DNA of 64,000 nt from an uncultured Clostridia bacterium (GCA_946538975.1 CAMNHF010000002.1:1-64000); one strand, 5' to 3'; positions 17,561 to 26,416 are shown, counted from the first letter of the stretch. A program made the numbers and translations. The notes: generated from the letters alone by a model not told the origin.

Positions 17561-18907
17561 ATGATCGAAACCGGTGAGATTCTGCAGACGCTGCGGATGA
17601 TCCAGGAGGAGAACTTCGACATCCGCACCATCACGCTGGGCATCAACCTGCTGGACTGCTCCGACCGCGACGCCCGGGTCTGCGCCGATCGGGTCTATGA
17701 GAAGATCTGCCGCATCGCCCGCAATCTGGTGAAGACCGGCGAGGACATTGAGCGCGAGCTGGGCATTCCGATTGTCAACAAGCGCATCTCCGTCACCCCG
17801 GTCAGCCTGATCTGCCAGGAGGATCCGCGGCCGATTGCCCACGCGCTGGACCGGGCCGCGAAGGAGATGGGCGTCAACTTCCTGGGCGGCTATTCCGCGC
17901 TGATGCACAAGGGCGCGACCCTGGCGGATGAGCGCCTGCTGGCCTCCATCCCGGAGGTGCTGGCGGAGACGGAGCGGCTGTGCTCCTCGGTCAACGTGGG
18001 CTCGACGCGCTCCGGCCTCAACATGAACGCCGTGCGCGAGATGGGCGAGGTCATCAAGAAGACCGCCGAGCTGACCTCGGACAGCGACGGGCTGGGCTGC
18101 GCGAAGCTGGTGGTGTTCGCCAACGCGGTGGAGGACAATCCCTTCATGGCGGGCGCCTTCTGTGGCATCGGCGAGCCGGAGTGCGCGATCAATGTGGGCG
18201 TGTCCGGCCCCGGTGTGGTGAAGCGGGCGCTGGAGGCCGTGCGCGGGGAGCCCTTCGACATCGTCGCGGAGACCATCAAGCGCACCGCCTTCAAGATCAC
18301 CCGCGTGGGCCAGCTGGTGGCGCGGGAGGCCTCCGAGCGGCTGAGCATCCCCTTCGGCATCGTGGATCTCTCCCTGGCGCCGACGCCCGCGCGGGGCGAC
18401 TCCGTGGCGCACATCCTGACCGAGATGGGCCTGGAGATGGCCGGCGCACCGGGCACAACGGCGGCCCTGGCCCTGCTGAACGACGCGGTCAAGAAGGGCG
18501 GCGTGATGGCCTCCAACCATGTGGGCGGGCTGTCGGGCGCCTTCATTCCCGTCAGCGAGGACATCGGCATGATTGAGGCGGCTTCGGCCGGCGCCCTGTC
18601 GCTGGAGAAGCTGGAGGCCATGACCTGTGTGTGCTCGGTTGGCCTGGACATGATCGCCATCCCCGGGGACACCTCCGCGGCGACGATCTCCGGCATCATC
18701 GCGGATGAGGCGGCCATCGGCATGGTCAACAACAAGACCACCGCCGTGCGCGTCATCCCCGCGGTGGGCAAGCAGGCCGGCGACCGGGTCGAGTTCGGCG
18801 GCCTGCTGGGCTTCGCGCCGGTGATGCCGGTGAACCGCTTCGGTTGCGATGACTTCATCGCCCGCGGTGGCCGCATTCCCGCGCCGCTGCACTCCCTGCG
18901 CAACTGA
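17561..18907 (+). CDS. PFL-like UPF0210 (DUF711) family protein
   Basis: This 448-residue protein belongs to the UPF0210/DUF711 family, whose fold relates to glycyl-radical pyruvate formate-lyase-like barrels but which lacks a demonstrated reaction. Conserved runs include [12 protein letters not shown] near the N-terminus and ISVTPVSLI. Gly-rich segments in the middle and C-terminal parts include VGVSGPGVV and [20 protein letters not shown]. The ATG at 17561 is preferred over 17555, because GGGAGGG directly abuts the latter. It is paired with the ACT protein in one operon. The role is unknown. Confidence 0.88.
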   Translation: MIETGEILQTLRMIQEENFDIRTITLGINLLDCSDRDARVCADRVYEKICRIARNLVKTGEDIERELGIPIVNKRISVTPVSLICQEDPRPIAHALDRAAKEMGVNFLGGYSALMHKGATLADERLLASIPEVLAETERLCSSVNVGSTRSGLNMNAVREMGEVIKKTAELTSDSDGLGCAKLVVFANAVEDNPFMAGAFCGIGEPECAINVGVSGPGVVKRALEAVRGEPFDIVAETIKRTAFKITRVGQLVAREASERLSIPFGIVDLSLAPTPARGDSVAHILTEMGLEMAGAPGTTAALALLNDAVKKGGVMASNHVGGLSGAFIPVSEDIGMIEAASAGALSLEKLEAMTCVCSVGLDMIAIPGDTSAATISGIIADEAAIGMVNNKTTAVRVIPAVGKQAGDRVEFGGLLGFAPVMPVNRFGCDDFIARGGRIPAPLHSLRN

Positions 18908-18964
18908 CAGACCGGACAGACTTTGGTCTGCTTTCGGCGCGCTGTATGAAAGACGAGGACGAGC

Positions 18965-20236
18965 ATGAGCAACTTTGTGGATCGCGCGAAAATCACCTGC
19001 AAGGCGGGCAACGGGGGCAACGGCAGCGTGTCGTTCCACCGGGAGAAATTCGTGCAGAACGGCGGGCCGGACGGCGGCGACGGCGGTACGGGCGGGGACA
19101 TTTCCTTCTATGCGGACCCGAACATGCACACGCTGCTGGACTTCCGCTTCAGGAGCAAGTACACCGCGGGCAACGGCGGCGACGGCGCGGCCGCGCGCTG
19201 CAAGGGCAAGCGCGGCGAAAGCGTGCTGATCAAGGTGCCCGTGGGGACCATCATCCGGAACGCGGAAACCGGCGCGGTGGCCGCGGACATGGACGTGCCG
19301 GGGGAGACCCGCGTGCTGCTGCGCGGCGGCCGCGGCGGCTGGGGCAACGCCCACTTTGCCACGCCCACCCGGCAGGCGCCGAACTTCGCCCGGCCCGGCA
19401 TCAAAACGGAGGTCTACACCCTGCAGCTGGAGCTGAAGACGATGGCGGACATCGGCCTGGTCGGCTATCCGAACGTGGGCAAGAGCACGATCCTCTCCGT
19501 GCTGACCGCGGCCCGGCCGAAGATCGCCAACTACCACTTCACCACCCTGTCGCCGAACCTGGGCATCCTGCGCCATCACGGGCAGGACATCGTGCTGGCG
19601 GACATCCCCGGCCTGGTGGAGGGCGCGGCGGACGGCGTGGGCCTGGGGCACGACTTCCTGCGGCACGTTGAGCGCACGCGCCTGCTGCTGCACGTGGTGG
19701 ACATCGCCGGCAGCGAGGGCCGCGACCCGGTGGCGGACTATGAGCAGATCAATCTGGAGCTGTCGCGCTACGGCGAGCTGGCCGAGCGGCCGCAGATCCT
19801 GGTGTGCAACAAGACCGACCTGGGCGGCTGGGAGGAGAACTTTGCCCGCCTGCAGGCAAAGGCCGAGGCCGCCGGCACGCCCGTGTTCTGCGTGAGCGCG
19901 GCGACGGGGAAGGGCTTCGAGCCCCTGCTGGACAAGGCGGCCGATCTGCTGGCCACCCTGCCGCCGATGCAGCACTTCGCCGAGGAGGAGCGGCTGGAGG
20001 ACGCGAACCAGCTGGACAACCGCTTCGAGATCAGCCGGGACGGCAAGGTCTTCGTCGTGACCGGCGGCGCGATGGATCACCTGATCGACAGCGTGAACTT
20101 CGATGACGAGGAGAGCGTGAACTGGTTCCACCGCACCCTGCGGCGGATCGGCGTCATCGACGAGCTGCGCCGCTGTGGCGCCCAGGAGGGCAGCACGGTG
20201 CGCATCGCGGACATGGAATTCGACTTTGTGGACTAA
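18965..20236 (+). CDS. obg: Obg family GTPase
   Basis: Obg (CgtA) is an essential ribosome-associated GTPase in large-subunit maturation and stress control. The 423-residue protein has the glycine-rich Obg fold (1-158; KAGNGGNGSVSFHREK). The GTPase domain shows GYPNVGKST (P-loop), DIPGLVEGA (G3) and NKTDLG (G4). The C-terminal OCT domain (about 345-423; VNWFHRTLRRIGV) is the version found in Bacillota and Actinomycetota. It is followed by yhbY, another ribosome-assembly gene, 41 bases away. Confidence 0.96.
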   Translation: MSNFVDRAKITCKAGNGGNGSVSFHREKFVQNGGPDGGDGGTGGDISFYADPNMHTLLDFRFRSKYTAGNGGDGAAARCKGKRGESVLIKVPVGTIIRNAETGAVAADMDVPGETRVLLRGGRGGWGNAHFATPTRQAPNFARPGIKTEVYTLQLELKTMADIGLVGYPNVGKSTILSVLTAARPKIANYHFTTLSPNLGILRHHGQDIVLADIPGLVEGAADGVGLGHDFLRHVERTRLLLHVVDIAGSEGRDPVADYEQINLELSRYGELAERPQILVCNKTDLGGWEENFARLQAKAEAAGTPVFCVSAATGKGFEPLLDKAADLLATLPPMQHFAEEERLEDANQLDNRFEISRDGKVFVVTGGAMDHLIDSVNFDDEESVNWFHRTLRRIGVIDELRRCGAQEGSTVRIADMEFDFVD

Positions 20237-20277
20237 AAACAGACCGGATTCTCTATCGGTCTGCATCGGAGGAACAA

Positions 20278-20562
20278 ATGACAGGAAAGCAGCGCGCCAT
20301 GCTGCGGAGCATGGCCAACACCCTGGAACCCATTCTTTACATCGGCAAGGACGGCATCGTCCCCGGCACGATCCAGCAGGCGGACGACGACCTGGAGGCC
20401 CATGAGCTGATCAAGTGCTGCGTGCAGCAGGGCTGTCCCCTGAGCGCGCGGGAGGCCGTGCAGGCGCTGTGCGAGGAGCTGGGCGCGGAGCCGGTGCAGT
20501 GCATCGGGCGGCGCTTCGTGATGTACCGGGCCAGCCAGAAGAAGCCGCGCATCGAGCTGTGA
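20278..20562 (+). CDS. yhbY: YhbY-type CRM-domain RNA-binding protein
   Basis: This 94-residue protein is a single CRM domain with an IF3-C-like fold. YhbY binds pre-50S particles. The GxxG-like RNA-contact loop is represented by YIGKDGIVPGTI, and LTGKQR-type N-terminal residues (MTGKQRAMLRSMAN) are typical. GGAGGAAC precedes the ATG. The obg-yhbY order is a common ribosome-assembly arrangement in Clostridia. Confidence 0.92.
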   Translation: MTGKQRAMLRSMANTLEPILYIGKDGIVPGTIQQADDDLEAHELIKCCVQQGCPLSAREAVQALCEELGAEPVQCIGRRFVMYRASQKKPRIEL

Positions 20563-20566
20563 CGGC

Positions 20567-21070
20567 ATGTATACCCATCTCGTTCATCCCTGGGGGCCGC
20601 TGGTGTCCCCGGACTGCCGGGTGCTGATTCTCGGCAGCTTTCCCTCGGTGAAGAGCCGCGCCGAGGGCTTTTTCTACGGGCATCCGCGGAACCGCTTCTG
20701 GCCGATGATCGCGGCGGTGTGCGGGGAGGAGCGCCCGTGGAGCATCGATGAGAAGCGGGAACTGGTGCTGCGCCACGGCATCGCGCTGTGGGACACCATC
20801 GGCGAATGCGACATCCACGCTTCCGAGGACGCCTCCGTGCGCAACGCGGTGCCGGTGGACATCGGGCGGGTGCTGTCCGTCGCGAGGATCGAGCAGGTGC
20901 TGTGCAACGGCGCGCTGTCCGGCCGGCTGTACCGCCGCCATCTGCTGCCCGTGACCGGCATGGACTGCCTCGTGATGCCCTCAACCAGCCCGGCGAATGC
21001 CGCCGTGCCGCTGGAGCAGCTGATCGCCGTCTGGGGCGATGCCCTGCGCGGGCATATGCGGACGCCGTGA
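20567..21070 (+). CDS. DNA-deoxyinosine glycosylase (uracil-DNA glycosylase superfamily)
   Basis: This base-excision enzyme of the MUG/HDG branch of the UDG superfamily removes deaminated bases such as hypoxanthine. The 167-residue protein has the motif-1 region LGSFPSVKSR (21-30), GHPRNRFWPM for base stacking, and the motif-2 loop MPSTSPANAA near the C-terminus. The SP-S/T-N pattern matches the deoxyinosine glycosylase group rather than classical Ung. It starts 4 bases after yhbY with a weak ribosome site, so translation is probably coupled. Confidence 0.85.
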   Translation: MYTHLVHPWGPLVSPDCRVLILGSFPSVKSRAEGFFYGHPRNRFWPMIAAVCGEERPWSIDEKRELVLRHGIALWDTIGECDIHASEDASVRNAVPVDIGRVLSVARIEQVLCNGALSGRLYRRHLLPVTGMDCLVMPSTSPANAAVPLEQLIAVWGDALRGHMRTP

Positions 21071-21138
21071 TGAGGAGAGGCCGAGCGAGCTGCTCCCGGC
21101 ATGTGACGCTGATCCGGCCCGGCTCCGAAAGAATCCTC

Positions 21139-21168
21139 TTGCGCTCCTTTGGTTTGTTATGGTAGAAT
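21139..21168 (+). promoter_or_regulatory. Probable promoter for queT
   Basis: TTGCGC (21139-21144) and TAGAAT (21163-21168) have an 18-base spacer, 55 bases before the queT start. The -35 box is a partial match. Confidence 0.55.
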
Positions 21169-21173
21169 GCCCA

Positions 21174-21202
21174 TTGGCCTTCGACTGTATTCGATGAGCC
21201 AA
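21174..21202 (+). promoter_or_regulatory. Leader hairpin upstream of queT
   Basis: TTGGC pairs with GCCAA, and an inner TCGA/TCGA match extends the stem. The hairpin ends 10 bases before the AAAGGAGG ribosome site. A short leader is where a preQ1 riboswitch is often found in front of queT, but the conserved preQ1-I core is not recognisable, so I call only a hairpin. Confidence 0.4.
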
Positions 21203-21223
21203 AAACGCAAAGGAGGCATCTCT

Positions 21224-21742
21224 ATGTTCAAGGGATTGCTCACGACCCGTTCTCTTGCCACGGCAGGCATCATTGCTGCGCTGTACGTGGTGCTGACCTA
21301 CGTTGCCGACATGATGGGCCTGGCCAGTGGCGCGATCCAGGTGCGGCTGTCCGAGGCGCTGACGATTCTGCCGTGCCTGACGAACGCGGCGATTCCGGGC
21401 GTCACGATCGGCTGCCTGCTCGCCAACATCCTGACGGGCTGCGCGGCGCTGGACATCGCGCTCGGGCCGGTCGCGACGCTGATCGGCGCCGCCGGGACCT
21501 GGCTGCTGCGGAAGAACCCCTATGCGGCGTGGATTCCGCCGGTGCTCAGCAACGCCATCATCGTGCCCTTCGTGCTGATCAGCGCGTACGGTGTGGGGGA
21601 TACCTGGTGGTATCTCTTCCTGACCGTGGGCGCCGGCGAGGTCATCGCCTGTGGCGTGCTCGGCCTGCTGCTGTACAAGGCCATGCAGCGGGTGCCCCAT
21701 CTGTTCAGCGATCCGACGAACCGGCTCAGCCGGCAGCAATAA
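21224..21742 (+). CDS. queT: QueT family transporter (ECF-type S component for a queuosine precursor)
   Basis: This 172-residue, very hydrophobic protein has about five to six membrane spans. QueT members are substrate-binding S components of energy-coupling-factor transporters that import preQ0/preQ1-type precursors of the tRNA base queuosine. Typical is the polar YADMMGLASGAIQVRLSEAL-like segment after helix 1 (here starting at about residue 26), with the conserved VRLSEAL. The real start is 21224 after AAAGGAGGCATCTCT, not the track start at 21149. A terminator follows, so it is a single-gene unit. The EcfA/T module must be elsewhere. Confidence 0.85.
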   Translation: MFKGLLTTRSLATAGIIAALYVVLTYVADMMGLASGAIQVRLSEALTILPCLTNAAIPGVTIGCLLANILTGCAALDIALGPVATLIGAAGTWLLRKNPYAAWIPPVLSNAIIVPFVLISAYGVGDTWWYLFLTVGAGEVIACGVLGLLLYKAMQRVPHLFSDPTNRLSRQQ

Positions 21743-21745
21743 GAC

Positions 21746-21793
21746 GCATCCCCGGCGCGGTGTGGCTCTCATCGGCCGGGGATGCTTTGTTCT
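21746..21793 (+). terminator. Terminator after queT
   Basis: The stem GCATCCCCGGC / GCCGGGGATGC (11 pairs) is followed by TTTGTT. It lies 4 bases after the queT stop. Confidence 0.8.
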
Positions 21794-21817
21794 GGCATGA
21801 TTGAAGGAGGCGTGGCG

Positions 21818-22555
21818 ATGAGACACGTGCTGGATATCTTTGTGGCGATCTTCCTGATTGCGGCGGCAGTCCTGATTGCGGCCAATCTGCTGGTTTTCCT
21901 CGGCAGACGCCGCGACAGGGCCAGGCTGAAGGGCGCGGCCATCGCCGTGAGCCTTGCGGATGCCGTGGTGATCAGCCGGCTGGTGTTCCTCTGCTGCACC
22001 CGGGAACCCCGCTGGTACGCGGCGGCCGGCTGGATCCTGCTGGGGCTTGCGGCGGCGGGCCTGCTGACCGGCCTGCTGATCCGGCCGCAGAGGGGCTGGC
22101 GGCTGGCCGTGCTTTGCGGCTGCACAGCGGCGGCGGTGGCCGTACTGTGGGCCGTGGGCACCGCTCCCCGCGAGCGCTTCCTGGGCTCGTACACGGAGGA
22201 GAAGACCTGGAGTTATGACCGGAAGTATTACGCAGTGCAGACGGTTGTGCAGTCGGGGAGCCAGCCGGTGCGCATGGCCAGGACAACGGTGTATCTGGCG
22301 GAAACGGACGAGCCGGCGGACTGGTTCGATATGGAGCGCGCCTATGACTTCATCGGCATCTGCTGGGAGCGGGACAGCTACAACATCTGGTGCCAGTCAA
22401 ACGACGTCGGGATCTTCTGCTTTGAATACACGGGCAGCGGCTGGCAGCGCAATGAAGACCTGACCCCGCCGGACTACATCATCTCCCCGCACGACGAGCG
22501 CTATAAAGACAAGCCGGAGCTCTGGGACACGATCTACAAGAGCCCGGTCGACTGA
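21818..22555 (+). CDS. Membrane protein of unknown function
   Basis: The 245-residue product starts at 21818 (GAAGGAGG, 7-base spacer) instead of the track Met at 21782. Hydrophobic segments cover about residues 4-29 (LDIFVAIFLIAAAVLIAANLLVF), 39-60, 65-85 and 90-108. A soluble, tryptophan- and tyrosine-rich domain of about 135 residues follows (CWERDSYNIW, YTGSGWQR), probably outside the cell. No known family is recognised. It is convergent with the GH28 gene, and no neighbour suggests a role. Confidence 0.7.
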   Translation: MRHVLDIFVAIFLIAAAVLIAANLLVFLGRRRDRARLKGAAIAVSLADAVVISRLVFLCCTREPRWYAAAGWILLGLAAAGLLTGLLIRPQRGWRLAVLCGCTAAAVAVLWAVGTAPRERFLGSYTEEKTWSYDRKYYAVQTVVQSGSQPVRMARTTVYLAETDEPADWFDMERAYDFIGICWERDSYNIWCQSNDVGIFCFEYTGSGWQRNEDLTPPDYIISPHDERYKDKPELWDTIYKSPVD

Positions 22556-22637
22556 GGCGGCGGGGGAGCGTTCTGCGGGCGATCGGGGCTGCCGGGTGCC
22601 GCACGGCTGGGCCGGTCTCCGCTGGTGTCCGGAGCCG

Positions 22638-23984
22638 TCAGTTTTCCTCGTCCCACCGGATCACGGCGGCAGTGCAGCTTTCGGTCTGCGTGCGCTCGCC
22701 CGTCCAGGCTTCCCCTGTGCCAAGGAAGCGCACGGTGCTGTCCTTGAGCGTCAGGCCGTGCACATGGCGGGCGTACAGGGCCGGGATGCTGTGGGGATAG
22801 ATGTGGCGGCCCGAGGGCTGCTCGTCGAACAGGCCGCCCGGCTGTGTCCCCTGCCGCTCCAGGGTGAGATGGATTTCGCGCAGGCGCACCCGCTCAATGG
22901 GGCTGTTCTCCTCGCCGCCCAGGAAGATGCAGCTCTCGCATTTGATGTCCAGATCGGAGATGTGGATGTCCCGGATCGTGCCGGGAAAGCTGCCCTCCTG
23001 GCCCTGCCTGGGCGTCGCGCTGATGAAGACCGGCTCGCCCTTGCCCCACCAGCCCGGTGCGCCGGGCAGGTCGCAGGCGTCGGCATAGCGACGCACGGCG
23101 CCGGTCAGATGGTGCACATGGATATGCTCCACGGTTCCGCCGTCCCGCACCCAGATGCCGACGCCGCGGGAGCAGTCCTTGACCACGCAGTCCGACAGGA
23201 TCACATTGCGGATCGTGCCGTGGGTTTCGGTGCCGATCTTCAGCGCGGAATCGCGCGAGTGCAGGATGCAGCCGCTGATGACGACGTTCTCGCAGGGCCC
23301 GTAGCGCTTCGCCATGGGCGCGGTGGATTTCAGCACAATGGCGTCGTCGCCGGTATGCACGAGGCAGCCGCTGATCACCACATCCTGGCAGCAGTCCGGG
23401 TCAATGCCGTCGTTGTTGGCGCCGCGGTCATCGCCGAGAATCTGAATGCCCTGAATGCGCACACGGCGGCAGCCGGCCATATGCAGCGTCCAGAAGGCGG
23501 CGTCCCGGAGCGTCACATCGCGCACGGTCAGATTGTGCACATTTTCAAACAGAATCAGCCGCGGCCGGAAGGCAGCCACCCGCTTGGGGCACTCGTGAAA
23601 GCCGCTGTCCACGTCGGCGTCCTCGAACACCTTCCCGCCCTGGCCGTCGATAACGCCCTGGCCGGAGAGCGTGATGTTCTCCGCGTCCCGCGCACCCAGG
23701 AAGAAGCCGCCGTTCCAGCCGTCGACCGCTCCCTCCGACGGATCCGCCGGGAAGGGCAGGATGTCCGCCTCGTCGAGGCTGGAGATCAGCACAGCGCCGG
23801 TGTCCAGACGGAGCTCCACATGGCTCTTCAGCAGCACGGAGCCGCTGAGATACCGTCCCGCGGGCAGCAGCACGACGCCGCCGCCGGCCTGATGGGCTGC
23901 GTCCACGGTCGCCTGGATCGCCGCGGCGCAGTTGGTTTTTCCGTCGGCGACCGCGCCAAAGGCTGTCACGTCATAGATCTGCAT
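22638..23984 (-). CDS. Glycoside hydrolase family 28 (polygalacturonase-like)
   Basis: GH28 enzymes cut galacturonan or rhamnogalacturonan by inversion. The 448-residue product is a right-handed beta-helix: an N-terminal YDVTAFGAVADGKTNCAAAIQATVDAA module, then repeating coils. Catalytic Asp motifs are visible as NNDGIDPD (about residue 183) and HTGDDAIVLKS (about 206). The usual GHG histidine and RIK motif are not in canonical form (here RDSALKIGTETHG). The start at 23984 follows AGGAGG; the track extends 86 codons further without support. There is no signal peptide, so it probably acts inside the cell on imported oligosaccharides. Confidence 0.85.
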   Translation of the reverse strand: MQIYDVTAFGAVADGKTNCAAAIQATVDAAHQAGGGVVLLPAGRYLSGSVLLKSHVELRLDTGAVLISSLDEADILPFPADPSEGAVDGWNGGFFLGARDAENITLSGQGVIDGQGGKVFEDADVDSGFHECPKRVAAFRPRLILFENVHNLTVRDVTLRDAAFWTLHMAGCRRVRIQGIQILGDDRGANNDGIDPDCCQDVVISGCLVHTGDDAIVLKSTAPMAKRYGPCENVVISGCILHSRDSALKIGTETHGTIRNVILSDCVVKDCSRGVGIWVRDGGTVEHIHVHHLTGAVRRYADACDLPGAPGWWGKGEPVFISATPRQGQEGSFPGTIRDIHISDLDIKCESCIFLGGEENSPIERVRLREIHLTLERQGTQPGGLFDEQPSGRHIYPHSIPALYARHVHGLTLKDSTVRFLGTGEAWTGERTQTESCTAAVIRWDEEN

Positions 23985-24158
23985 GGTGATCCTCCTTGCA
24001 CTGATTTGCCGATGCGGCGATGACCGCCGTCTCTCTCCTGCGCAGCGCCTGCGTGCGGAGGGAGCGGACGATGCCCCGGCCCGGCGCCTCCGGCAGCACA
24101 AAGCTCCTCTGTCCGCAACGCAGCCAAAGCTGTTTCTGATTTGATTCTGCAGACACAG

Positions 24159-24212
24159 AAAAACTCCTTCCCGCAGCCGCCGATTGCCGCCCACTCTGCA
24201 GGAAGGAGTTTT
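24159..24212 (-). terminator. Terminator after the PAP2 gene
   Basis: The inverted repeat AAAACTCCTTCC / GGAAGGAGTTTT, with GCAG/CTGC extension, gives a long stem ending in a T run on the minus strand. It is 27 bases after the PAP2 stop and also separates it from the GH28 gene. Confidence 0.85.
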
Positions 24213-24238
24213 CATCTGTTCCGCCGGGACGCGCGCTT

Positions 24239-24889
24239 TCAATCCATCGCAAGCACAGCGGCCCGGTACAGGCTGTACAGGCCCGCGCTCAGCAGCATGG
24301 CGCCCGCGATGTCCGTCAGCCAGTGCACGCCGGCGGTCAGCCTGCCGATCACCATGAAGGCGGAGAACAGGATGACAAAGGCCGCTGTGAGCCGCCTGAC
24401 CGTTCCGGGGGCTGAGCGGCGCTTCACCTGAAACAGCAGCGTAGGCATCACGCTGAGCACCAGCAGGGTGGTGGAGGAGGGATAGGACGCCTCCATCGCG
24501 CCGTCGATCAGGATGGGGCGGTAGTTGACGGGGACCATCTCAAATACCAGATAGCCCAGGATGACCAGGATGTAATACCCGCCCAGCAGCAGGATGTCCC
24601 GGTCCACCTTCAGGAGGCTCTTCCTGCGGATCCACTGTGCGAGCCCCAGCACGGCGAAACAGACGCATACCGCGACGGGCACCAGGCCCAGCCAGTCCGT
24701 GACCGTGTAGACGGCCATGTGCACGCCCGTCAGCCGGTGAAACCAGGTGTTGACGGCGGCGAAGCCCACATTGGTCCCGTTTACGCCCACAGGCCGCACG
24801 TCGACAAAGCGAATGAGCAGTGTCCACAGCACAAAGGCCAGGAGCAGACCGCCGCCCCACAGAAAGCCGCGGCGCTTGCTGCGTTCCAT
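24239..24889 (-). CDS. PAP2 superfamily membrane phosphatase
   Basis: This 216-residue integral membrane protein has about six spans. The three PAP2 signature regions are degenerate but ordered: NYRPI (motif 1 RP), YPSSTTLL (motif 2, where PSGH is usual and the His is replaced) and GRLTAGVHWLTD (motif 3, SRxxxxxHxxxD type). Family members dephosphorylate undecaprenyl pyrophosphate or lipid phosphates. The altered motif 2 means activity is uncertain. It is the last gene of the LytTR-DUF3021-GNAT-PAP2 unit, with GGAGGG before the ATG. Confidence 0.82.
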   Translation of the reverse strand: MERSKRRGFLWGGGLLLAFVLWTLLIRFVDVRPVGVNGTNVGFAAVNTWFHRLTGVHMAVYTVTDWLGLVPVAVCVCFAVLGLAQWIRRKSLLKVDRDILLLGGYYILVILGYLVFEMVPVNYRPILIDGAMEASYPSSTTLLVLSVMPTLLFQVKRRSAPGTVRRLTAAFVILFSAFMVIGRLTAGVHWLTDIAGAMLLSAGLYSLYRAAVLAMD

Positions 24890-24906
24890 CTTTATCCCTC
24901 CGCCCG

Positions 24907-25530
24907 TCAGTCAAACAGCTGTCCCGGCAGCTTCTTTTTTTCCTTCGGCGGGAAGCGGCGGTCGAAGGCCTCCACGTCCGCGTCGTCCACATAGTAGCCC
25001 TTCGGCGTCTGATACACGCCGGTGATCCCGTGCAGCCAGCCCGGGATCAGCTCCCGGCACAGGAAGAAGGAATCGTCCGCGCCTTCCGGCAGATCGTGGT
25101 AACGGATGCCGAACCTGCGGGCATAGTCAAAGCCGCACTTGCCATAGAAGCCGATGTTTCCCTCAAACAGCACCGCGCCAAAACCCAGAGCCGCCGCCTT
25201 CTCCAGGCAGAAATCCAGCAGCTTCTTTCCATAGCCCCGGCGCTTCTTGGCCGGCGTGATGCAGATGGGACCCATGGTCAGCACCGGGATATCCCGTCCG
25301 TCGTCGGCGTTGATCACGGTGCGCATGAACATGTTCTGCCCGATCAGGCGGCCGTCCTGCTCCATGACAAAGTCCAGCTCTCCCACAAAGGCGGGATCGT
25401 CTCGCAGCACGTGCATCACATAGTGCTCGCTGCAGCCCGGGCGGTACACGTTCCAGAAGGCCTCGCGGATCAGGTTCTCCGTCTCGCCGTAGTCTTCCGG
25501 GCGTTCCGGCCGGATGATGAAGTTCTCCAT
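24907..25530 (-). CDS. GNAT family N-acetyltransferase
   Basis: This 207-residue GNAT-fold acyltransferase has an N-terminal IIRPERPEDYGE strand-helix, and the acetyl-CoA binding motif A is ITPAKKRRGYGKKLL (about residues 92-106, Q/R-x-x-G-x-G/A type). A C-terminal extension of about 60 residues ends in the basic KEKKKLPGQLF. The substrate is unknown. It lies 5 bases after DUF3021 and 17 bases before PAP2, so all are in one transcript. Confidence 0.85.
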   Translation of the reverse strand: MENFIIRPERPEDYGETENLIREAFWNVYRPGCSEHYVMHVLRDDPAFVGELDFVMEQDGRLIGQNMFMRTVINADDGRDIPVLTMGPICITPAKKRRGYGKKLLDFCLEKAAALGFGAVLFEGNIGFYGKCGFDYARRFGIRYHDLPEGADDSFFLCRELIPGWLHGITGVYQTPKGYYVDDADVEAFDRRFPPKEKKKLPGQLFD

Positions 25531-25535
25531 GCGGA

Positions 25536-25973
25536 TCAGTCCTTTCGTGTGTTCCGGCTCAGCCGGTTATTCCGGATCTTCTCGTTGATCTGCGCCGCGG
25601 TCCGGACGTTCAGGCTGTAGTCCGCCAGATGCCACAGCACCTTGGCCAGCAGGATGAAGCCGGCGTATACCAGAATGTCGGTTCCGCCCTGCCAGAAACC
25701 CCAGTGATGCGCCAGCGGCAGCAGCGCCGCCTCCAGCACCAGCAGATGCAGCACGGTCCGCACCCACCAGGCCCGTGCCGACAGCTCCTCCTTCGCATGA
25801 TACACGGCCAGCGACAGGAGGGCGATCAGCGCGAACACCATGATCCGGCCGAAGAAGGCCACCACCGGCAGCTCGGCGGCCGGGTTGAACAGCAGGCACA
25901 TGAGGAAGGTGCACAGCATGATGATCCCATACACCATGATATAGCGGCGCACCCAGAGCGCGATGGTTTTCAT
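25536..25973 (-). CDS. DUF3021 family membrane protein
   Basis: This 145-residue protein has four predicted membrane spans (about 9-32, 38-60, 70-90 and 98-118), followed by a basic cytoplasmic tail. DUF3021 proteins are almost always encoded directly after a small LytTR regulator, as here with an ATGA overlap. They are thought to control that regulator by membrane sequestration; this comes from family knowledge, not from the sequence. Confidence 0.82.
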   Translation of the reverse strand: MKTIALWVRRYIMVYGIIMLCTFLMCLLFNPAAELPVVAFFGRIMVFALIALLSLAVYHAKEELSARAWWVRTVLHLLVLEAALLPLAHHWGFWQGGTDILVYAGFILLAKVLWHLADYSLNVRTAAQINEKIRNNRLSRNTRKD

Positions 25974-26416
25974 GCTTCATGCACCCCCAGCATCCGCTTC
26001 AGATCGGCCACGTATTTCCGCGAGACGATGACCTTTTCCCCGTTGGACAGCACCGCCTCGAACCGGCCCGACAGGGAGGGGCGGACGTAGTCGATCCGGT
26101 CCGCGTTCAGGATCATGGACTTGCTGCAGCGGAACAGGGAGCTGCCCGCGCACAGCCGCTCGAACTCGTAGAGCTTCTCCTTCGCCTCGTAGACGGCCCC
26201 CTGTGTGTAGCAGAAGGAGCGGTCGTCAACCACCTCAAAGTAGAGGATCTCCGCCAGCCGCAGCCGGTGCATTCCGTCCTCCCGCCAGCCGCAGACCGTC
26301 CGCTGGCCGGAGGCTGCCTCCGCTACCTGCCCGACCCAGACCGCGCCCGGGTCATGGCAGCGCACGACGACCTCCTCCTCCTGCTCCCGGCCGATCTGCT
26401 CAACCGTCACCCTCAT
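25970..26416 (-). CDS. LytTR-domain transcriptional regulator
   Basis: This 148-residue protein has a short N-terminal region and a C-terminal LytTR DNA-binding domain from about residue 48 (HRLRLAEILYFEVVDDRSF, then FRCSKSMILNADRIDYVRP). There is no receiver domain, so it is not a classical response regulator; such stand-alone LytTR proteins pair with DUF3021 membrane proteins (LytTR regulatory systems). The overlap with DUF3021 and the promoter at 26435-26462 make it the first gene of a four-gene unit. Confidence 0.88.
   Translation of the reverse strand: MRVTVEQIGREQEEEVVVRCHDPGAVWVGQVAEAASGQRTVCGWREDGMHRLRLAEILYFEVVDDRSFCYTQGAVYEAKEKLYEFERLCAGSSLFRCSKSMILNADRIDYVRPSLSGRFEAVLSNGEKVIVSRKYVADLKRMLGVHEA

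Noticed and set aside
21169-21223. preQ1 riboswitch upstream of queT
   Set aside because: The leader has a hairpin and an A-rich stretch but not the conserved loop and tail of preQ1-I, and it is too short for preQ1-II.
22596-24023. 475-codon plus-strand ORF opposite the GH28 gene
   Set aside because: Shadow of a beta-helix gene with clear GH28 motifs on the other strand.
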